Of a DNA stretch of 24,057 nt, positions 19,236 through 24,057 are shown in pieces. The position numbers and the translations under genes are program-made. How positions within the stretch are numbered: position 1 is the first letter of the stretch; every line of letters starts with the position of its first letter. The notes beneath the pieces were generated by a model, which saw nothing but the letters and a program-made list of their open reading frames with translations, was not told where the DNA came from and searched no databases. Where the stretch lies: positions 1 through 24,057 of the forward strand of contig PS015715.1 of NCBI GenBank assembly GCA_048213135.1, in the 5' to 3' direction. This DNA comes from Reclinomonas americana ATCC 50394. Lineage: Eukaryota > Jakobida > Jakobea > Jakobida.

Positions 19236-19746
19236 TTCTCTCTCTTTGTCTCTGTCTGTGTGTGTGATGTGTTTGGAAAGTATAATTATTATTTGAAGTA
19301 TGACAGGACAAGTCACACGCGACAGAGCGAGAGACAGACGCTCACCCGCGTGAGAGAGTGTGCCTCTCTGTCTGTTCTCTCTCTCTCTCTCTCTCTCTCT
19401 GTGCACTGTTTTTGACATCGGAAAATGGAGAGATGTGTGTAGACGACTGTCTGAAACGAGACGTGTGTTGCAATCTTGCGCCGCGGTGAAGAGTTTAGTG
19501 TTACACTGCAATGCGTCAGCTCTTCCAGTTCCAACTTCAGCAAGCTACAGTTTCTCGGCGGCTGGACGATTTGCACCCTTGACCTCGAACAACTCTCTTC
19601 TCCCCTTTAACACCACAAACATCAACAGTGGGGGGGCGGGGCAAGCGTTTACGAGACAAGACACAAAATAATCAACCGCACAGCAACAAAGAGCAGTTCT
19701 CTCTCTCTCACTACACGAGTCGATCACAGAGGCGACGTGTTCCCGT
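19236..19746. promoter_or_regulatory. Copy E upstream region and RPL22 3' flank
   Basis: The part next to copy E carries the spacer blocks in reduced form (GACAGGACAAGTCACACGCGACAGAGCGAGAGACAGACG, in part, near 19301-19340, a CT run near 19376-19400, and the GTTTTTGACATCGGAAA leader). Similarity to the spacers ends in the CDK-like relic at about 19440-19460, the right edge of the array. From there to 19746 is unique DNA that includes a short G run near 19630. It probably holds the RPL22 3' end. I see no supported gene in it. Confidence 0.5.
19425..19462 (+). pseudogene. Truncated CDK-like first exon at the right edge of the array
   Basis: ATGGAGAGATGTGTGT matches the start of the decayed relics at 8857 and 16051 and is preceded by the same leader, but the match fades after about 20-40 bases. 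The frame stops at once (MERCV then TAG). Confidence 0.5.
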
Positions 19747-21392
19747 TTAGCTCTCCTCCTCCTCGGTGCCCTTGTCAATCTTGAAGTAGCGGAGCTCGTA
19801 TGTTGTCTGTCGCGCGCAAACAAAAATGAAAGGTGAGCGTGACAAAACAATCAGCACTTTCACGAGTGGAGAACAAAAACACACAAACCTTGTTCGAGGA
19901 GATCACGCGGAACAACTCACGCATCTCGTTGCGGTTCAAGAACTTCTTCGTCAGGTACTTCAGGTACTTCTTCGAGAAGGAGTGGCCCGGCTCGACCTTC
20001 ACCACAATGTTGGCGTTCTGGCGCTGCACGTCCAGGAAGCCGGTGAGGTTGTTGCGCTTGCCGTTGCGCTTGATGTTCTCCTTCAGGAAACCGGCCTGTG
20101 CGACAGGGAACAGGTGAGTGTCGAGGGCGAGGGAAATAGGGGAAGGGGTGAGAGGAGAGGGGAAGGAAGGAGGGAGAGAGAGAGAGAGAGAGAGGAGGAG
20201 GAGGAGAGAGAGAGACGACGAAGACGCGACGAAGAGACGACGAACGACGNNNNNNNNNNNNNNNNNNNNNNNNNNNNNNNNNNNNNNNNNNNNNNNNNNN
20301 NNNNNNNNNNNNNNNNNNNNNNNNAGATGCACGACTCGCAGAGAGACGCAAGACTCGCAGAGAGACGCAAGACTCGCAGAGAGACGCAAGACTCGCAGAG
20401 AGACGCACGACTCGAGAGAGACGCACGACTCGCAGAGAGACGCACGACTCGAGAGAGACGCACGACTCGCAGAGAGACGCACGACTCACGAGAGACGCAC
20501 GACTCACAAAGAGACGCAAGACTCGCACGAAGACGCAAGCCTCGCGAAGAGACGCAAGACTCACGAGAGACGCAAGACTCACGAGAGACGCAAGACTCAC
20601 AAGAGACGCAAGACTCACACAAAGAGATGCAAGACTCACAAGAGATGCAAGACTCACAAAGATATGCAAGACTCGCAGAGAGGCGCACGACTCGCAGAGA
20701 GGCGCACGACTCGCAGAGAGACGCAAGACTCACAAGAGACGCAAGACTCGCAAGAGACACCAGACTCACGAGCGACGCAAGAAACACAAGAGACACCAGA
20801 CTCACGAGCGACGCAAGAAACACAAGAGACACAAGACTCATGAGACAGACGCAAGACTAGCACAGAGACGCACGACTCACGAGACGCACAACTCGCAGAG
20901 AGACGCAAGACTCACGAGAGACGCAAGACTCACGAGAGACGCACGACTCGCAAGAGACGCACGACTCGCATGAGACGCAAGACTCGCATGAGACGCACGA
21001 CTCGCATGAGACGCACGACTCGCATGAGACGCACGACTCGCAGGAGACGCATGACTCGCAAGAGAGACGCATGACTCGCAGAGAGACGCAAGACTCGCAA
21101 AGGGACCAAGACTCGCAAGACTCACAGAAGATGCAAGAGATGCAGGAACGCAAGAGACGCAAGACTCACGAGAGAAGCAAGAGACGCAGAGAGACGCAAA
21201 ACTCACATATTTTCCCTTCCCTTCCCCCTTCCCCTTCCCTCCACCCTTCCCCCCTTCGCAGCACGCAACAAACTCATCCAGAATGTCAGCCTCGAGGACC
21301 TGATCGTCAAACGGGATGTGGCAGTCGACGGAAAACGTCGACGGGCGCTCCACCTTCTTCAATCCCTTTGCTGCGGCACCGGCCTTGCTCAT
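19747..21392 (-). CDS. RPL22: 60S ribosomal protein L22 (eL22), 129 residues
   Basis: eL22 is a protein of the large cytosolic ribosomal subunit. Predicted exons in transcription order are 21392-21270, 20095-19889 and 19806-19747 (TAA). The spliced protein starts MSKAGAAAKGLKKVERPSTF and continues through FSVDCHIPFDDQVLEADIL, LDEF joined to AGFLKENIKRNGK, HSFSKKYLKYLTKKFL and YELRYFKIDKGTEEEES. Human RPL22 has matching features (FTLDCTHPVEDGI, FSKRYLKYLTKKYL, YELRYFQIN and an acidic tail) and 128 residues. The exon 1 donor is weak (TTT followed by GTTGCG). I chose it because it restores the conserved DEF-xx-FLKENI alignment and frame, while the nearby GTGCTG site would shift the frame. Intron 1 is 1174 bp as assembled and includes an N gap and a minisatellite. 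The gene is divergent from HSP10. Confidence 0.93.
20250..20324. other. Assembly gap (75 N) in RPL22 intron 1
   Basis: The gap lies between a GA-rich stretch with GACGAAGACGCGACGAAGAG and the start of the minisatellite array. It probably reflects unresolved repeat copies, so the length of the intron is not reliable. Confidence 0.97.
20325..21200. repeat. Minisatellite of 18-19 bp units in RPL22 intron 1
   Basis: About 45-50 head-to-tail variants of GAGACGCA(A/C)GACTC(G/A)C(A) run for roughly 875 bp, with unit lengths mainly 15-19 bp. Sub-families appear in blocks: AGAGAGACGC units at 20335-20480, ACGAGAGACGC units at 20560-20620 and 20900-20940, and GCATGAGACGC units at 20965-21040. The unit has few stop codons, which explains the long open frames on both strands. 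I regard the array as non-coding. Confidence 0.9.
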
Positions 21393-22264
21393 TGTGCTTC
21401 CTGATTACAAAAACAACAAAAGACGACAAAAGAGAACACTGCAAACACGAGAGAGAGAGTGTGAGCGTGACATGCACATGGACGCCACATGTGCCACTTT
21501 TCTCCACCCCATCATGACACGTACACGCACACAGCCTTTGCCTCTATGCAAGCGTGCCTATCATGAAGAGAGTGCGGGACGTGTATGCGTGCGTGTGTCT
21601 CTGTGTGTGGATGACATGTCTCACCAGCAAGGCCAGCAACAACATGTCACCCAACAAAAAGAGAGGAGAAACAAACACAACGGAAAGGGCACAAACACGT
21701 GAGAAGGGTCACTCACGCGTGCCCTCACACGAAGCATCGTTTTCCCCTCATACCTCCCGCCTGCGAAATACGCAAAAAAAGTAAGAGAGGAGATCGGTTG
21801 ATTGGATGGATCGGATTACTAAGGCGAGGGGAAGGAGCGATCGAGAAGTGGCGTGTGTGCTGTGGTTGGGGTGCGGGAGCGTGCCTCTGCAGTATGCCGT
21901 GCTTTGTGCGTCGACTGCAGCGGTGGTTCACGATTTACACCAGTCGATCGAGCGGGTTGGTGAAATCTGTGAGCAAAGAACGGTGGCGCAGCGTCACCAT
22001 AGTATGTGTGTCGTCGCCCCCTCCTCTCTGCACTCTCCCCATACACGCAGATCCTTGTTTCTCCCTTTGCATTCATCGACCGAGCGGACGATCGATTCAG
22101 TGGAGAATAATCAAACAGCGTGCTGTGGCAGCGTCTACGCGTGTGTCAGCATCCTCTCCTCTTCGTGCACTCTCCCCATCCCTCTCTGCAACAGCAGATC
22201 CTTGTTGTATTTCTCATTGCATCCGTCGACCGAGCAGACGGTGAATCCATCGGAATTTAACAAA
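21393..22264. promoter_or_regulatory. Divergent intergenic region RPL22 / HSP10 with repeated leader segments
   Basis: These 872 bp separate the RPL22 start codon (minus) from the HSP10 start codon (plus), so both promoters must lie here or in upstream introns. The part next to HSP10 contains a duplication. About 22029-22115 and about 22166-22264 share CACTCTCCCCAT, CAGATCCTTGTT, CATTGCATCCGTCGACCGAG-like sequence and an AAT..CAAA end. A weaker third piece lies near 21943 (GTCGATCGAGCGGGTTGGTGAAATC). I could not identify heat-shock elements with confidence. An 8-bp inverted repeat, TGACATGT/ACATGTCA, lies at 21612-21649. Confidence 0.6.
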
Positions 22265-22810
22265 ATGGTGCGTGCAGGCAACCCATGTCGCCATCTCTCT
22301 CTTTCTCTCTGCACTCGCTCTCTTTCCCTTCCACACACTTGCATCCGATCACCGCATCTCTCTCTCTTGCACGCGCGCCTGTTGCTGAACATGGCGTGGG
22401 CATTTCACAGGCGTCACACGCAGCTCAGTCATACCGCCGCATTGTGCCACTGCTCGACCGCGTGCTCGTGCGTCGCCTGAAGGCGCAAGAGACAAGCAGC
22501 GGTGGCGTGCTGCTGCCCGAGAGGTGAAAACGGCCACAACAACGCGATGCAAAGAAGATGATGACGTGTCACTCACCCCTCTCCCTCTCGCTCATCGTGC
22601 AGCGCCGTGAAGAAGCTCAACGAGGGCGAAGTTCTCGCCGTGGGCGCTGGAGGACGCAACCGCGACGGCGTGGTGATTCCGCCGCTGGTCAAGGTCGGCG
22701 ACCGTGTCCTGCTGCCCGAGTACGGCGCTGGCACCACACTCAAGCTCGACAATGAGGAGCTGTTGATTTGCCGCGATGAGGATCTCCTCGGCATTATCAA
22801 GGAGAAATGA
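22265..22810 (+). CDS. HSP10: Chaperonin 10 kDa subunit (Hsp10/Cpn10/GroES), 107 residues
   Basis: Hsp10 caps the Hsp60 barrel, normally in mitochondria. Predicted exons are 22265-22267 (only the ATG is coding), 22411-22523 and 22603-22810. The ATG is followed directly by a GTGCGTG donor. The acceptor at 22410 (TTTCACAG) resumes with GCG TCA, giving MASHAAQSYRRIVPLLDRVL. The frame continues through ETSSGGVLLPES, KLNEGEVLAVGAGGRNRDG, VKVGDRVLLPEYGAGT and ICRDEDLLGIIKEK before TGA. The PLLDRVLV start, the mobile-loop segment SSGGVLLPE and the VGDRVLLPEYG motif are diagnostic. The internal ATG at 22391 opens a different frame, so the split start is the only one I can make work. The length fits the family (about 100 residues). 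No clear cleavable presequence is seen, as is usual for mitochondrial Hsp10. Confidence 0.93.
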
Positions 22811-23492
22811 GCATGAGTGAGAGAGTGTGTTTTTGCAGTGTGCTTTTGTTAGAGGTTGTGATGGGCGTGGTGGTGCTCATGCGCAGTGTACAATGCGCAT
22901 GTGCTTTGTGAGCAAGGGGAATGGGAGAAGGGAGTGGGAAGAGGGAGGGTTTGAGAGAGGGATCGCATATTCTTTTGTCGGAAGTTGTCACTGATGCACT
23001 GTTGTTGTGTAGATGAGGTGGCAACGCATGAGAGTGGAGTGCGTGTCGTTTGCGTGCAGGCACTGACGCTTTGCAGGTCTGCGATGGTGGAGTGGAAACG
23101 CCGGCATTTACGTTAGGCAGCATCGGAAATTGTCGCTGGTGCATTGATGCGCAGATCGAGGAAGCACTTGAAGTTGTCTCGTCTCTGAGCTGGATCCAGA
23201 CTTTAATATCGCTGGCAACTCGAACGTTTGGTAGGGTGGGCGCACGGGTTGCACAGCATCGCGCCGGCCTCCTGCACATGCCACTCATCACCTCCAGCAA
23301 AATCAAACTTCGAATTCGCTCAGCGCGCGACAGAAGTCTCCTGCTTCGCGCTCTCATGCCTCTCCAGCACATGCCCGAGGGTGCCTCCTCCTTCTCCCTC
23401 TCCCTCCCTTCTCCCTCTCCCTCTCCCCTGATCGCGTCCCAACATCGCATGTCCTGCACACAATTTCTCCTTCTTGCTTCACTCACCAGCAA
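22811..23492. other. Region between HSP10 and the terminal open frame; possible unannotated exon
   Basis: The first 200 bp look like the HSP10 3' flank (TG-rich, then GA-rich). From about 23050 to 23390 the composition changes to balanced, non-repetitive DNA unlike the introns and spacers here, which suggests coding sequence or an unusual UTR. One reading ends ATEVSCFALSCLSSTCPR at a possible donor (AGG then GTGCCT, about 23389). It would join in frame to the acceptor before 23490 and the next open frame. I do not recognise the product. Confidence 0.3.
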
Positions 23493-23882
23493 ATGCGCTT
23501 CGCCATCGAGGTGGACTTCTCCGCCGCCGAGTTCCCACTCGCCACCAACCTCGTGCACGCACTGCACAACCTGCTCACACAGAGCCTGGAAGTCGACGCG
23601 CAACAACAACAACAACAACCACAATCCGATCATCATCAGCAACAGCAACCTCCACCCGCGGGCATGTCTCTGCAAATTCGCGTCGATGGACAGTCGCTGT
23701 TGTCGACGGATGAGCTGGAGATGGAACAGGCAGTGGCGTCGGTGATGAGTCAGACGAGACCGCCTTCTGCCGCTGTGTCGTTGAGTATCATGAGGGGAAG
23801 TCGAGACAATCATGAACGGAGAGAGGGAAGGGAAGGGTGTGGAGAGAGGGAGGAGAGAGGAGAAGAGAAGACTGTGGAATGA
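23493..23882 (+). CDS. Unrecognised protein or 3' exon of one (129 codons)
   Basis: The open frame starts ATG CGC TTC six bases after a pyrimidine-rich tract and a CACTCACCAG acceptor (acceptor ends about 23489). It reads MRFAIEVDFSAAEFPLATNL, VHALHNLLTQSLEVDA, a Gln/His/Pro-rich stretch, then MSLQIRVDGQSLLSTDELEM and EQAVASVMSQTRPPSAAVSL. The last ~30 codons are Arg/Glu/Gly-rich and come from GA-rich DNA, so the true end may be spliced or earlier. The first ~100 codons have the GC-rich third positions seen in the other genes here. No domain is recognised. It may be a complete small gene with a 5'UTR intron or the last exon of a longer gene that starts at 23050-23390. Confidence 0.5.
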   Translation: MRFAIEVDFSAAEFPLATNLVHALHNLLTQSLEVDAQQQQQQPQSDHHQQQQPPPAGMSLQIRVDGQSLLSTDELEMEQAVASVMSQTRPPSAAVSLSIMRGSRDNHERREGREGCGEREERGEEKTVE

Positions 23883-23916
23883 GAGGCGAAGAGAAGGAAA
23901 GAAGTAGAAGAAGAGG

Positions 23917-23957
<41 letters not shown>

Positions 23958-24057
23958 CGAGGCGAGGAAGCGACGGAAGCGAGTGTTGTGTCGCGTCGAG
24001 TGGACGAGTCGCGTGACGTCGTCGACGTGTTAGGTAGTCGGAGAGTCGGAACGAGAC
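23883..24057. repeat. GA microsatellite and GC-rich window end
   Basis: Bases 23920-23952 are a pure GA run within a purine-rich stretch. From about 23953 the sequence is rich in CpG, including TGACGTCGTCGACGTG near 24015. It could be the start of another gene or promoter beyond the window, but no coding call is supported. Confidence 0.7.

Noticed and set aside
20083-20908. Several overlapping repetitive frames on both strands in the RPL22 intron (SLRVLRLSAS-type and RDARLAERRK-type)
   Set aside because: They come from a minisatellite unit with few stop codons, are open in several frames at once, and cross an N gap.
20325-21200. CRISPR-like repeat array
   Set aside because: Units are 15-19 bp with no distinct spacers, and lie inside the intron of a eukaryotic ribosomal protein gene.
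21612-21649. Inverted repeat TGACATGT/ACATGTCA as a terminator or small RNA
   Set aside because: Only 8 bp pair around a 22-base loop, with nothing else to support a function.
22797-23813. A 338-codon minus-strand open frame downstream of HSP10
   Set aside because: It overlaps the end of HSP10 and the plus-strand frame at 23493, has low-complexity composition and shows no recognisable domain or conserved start.

Overview
This window comes from a nuclear genome of a eukaryote, probably a unicellular protist. The genes are cut by many short GT-AG introns (mostly 55-140 bp). They include ESCRT-III Vps2/CHMP2, cytosolic ribosomal protein eL22 and the co-chaperonin Hsp10. Intergenic and intronic DNA is very rich in CT/GA and CA microsatellites. 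I cannot name the species. The tyrosine-kinase-like (TKL) kinases here look most like the Pelle/IRAK/plant-RLCK branch, which is not enough to place the lineage.

Layout from left to right. Bases 1-1083 are a CT-rich microsatellite and a degenerate ~175-bp minisatellite, probably part of a large intron. They are followed by the last five exons of a plus-strand VPS2/CHMP2 gene (1084-2186), whose 5' part lies outside the window. From 2409 to 19235 runs a head-to-tail array of five paralogous minus-strand genes, here called copies A to E from left to right. Each has the same predicted ten-exon structure. They encode a short N-terminus, an ankyrin-repeat domain, a Pro/Gln-rich linker, a five-residue segment from a 14-nt microexon, a Gln-rich coiled coil, and a C-terminal TKL protein kinase. 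Splicing the predicted exons keeps the frame open in copies B-E (690, 682, 685 and 663 residues). Copy A is interrupted by a 20-N assembly gap where about 500 bp of its ankyrin exon should be. Copy E is the most divergent and is a predicted pseudokinase: HRD has become HRN, DFG has become GFG, and the probable alpha-C Glu has become Gln.

Each spacer upstream of an array gene holds, on the opposite strand, the first exon of a different CDK-like (CMGC) kinase, or a decayed form of it, with no downstream exons. The ancestral unit was therefore probably a divergent gene pair of which only the first CDK exon was carried along by duplication. The exon is intact in the spacers upstream of A and C and decayed upstream of B, D and E. 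This pattern does not match the relationships of the kinase 3' ends (A with B, C with D) and suggests unequal exchange or gene conversion.

Right of the array are RPL22 (minus strand, 21392 to 19747), whose first intron holds a large 18-19-bp minisatellite and a 75-N gap, and HSP10 (plus strand, 22265-22810), whose start codon is the last three bases of its first exon. RPL22 and HSP10 are divergent and share about 870 bp of upstream DNA. That interval contains a duplicated copy of the HSP10 leader region. The window ends with an unrecognised plus-strand open frame (23493-23882) and a GA microsatellite.

All exon junctions are read by eye from splice-site consensus, frame continuity and agreement between paralogues. 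No transcript evidence was available.
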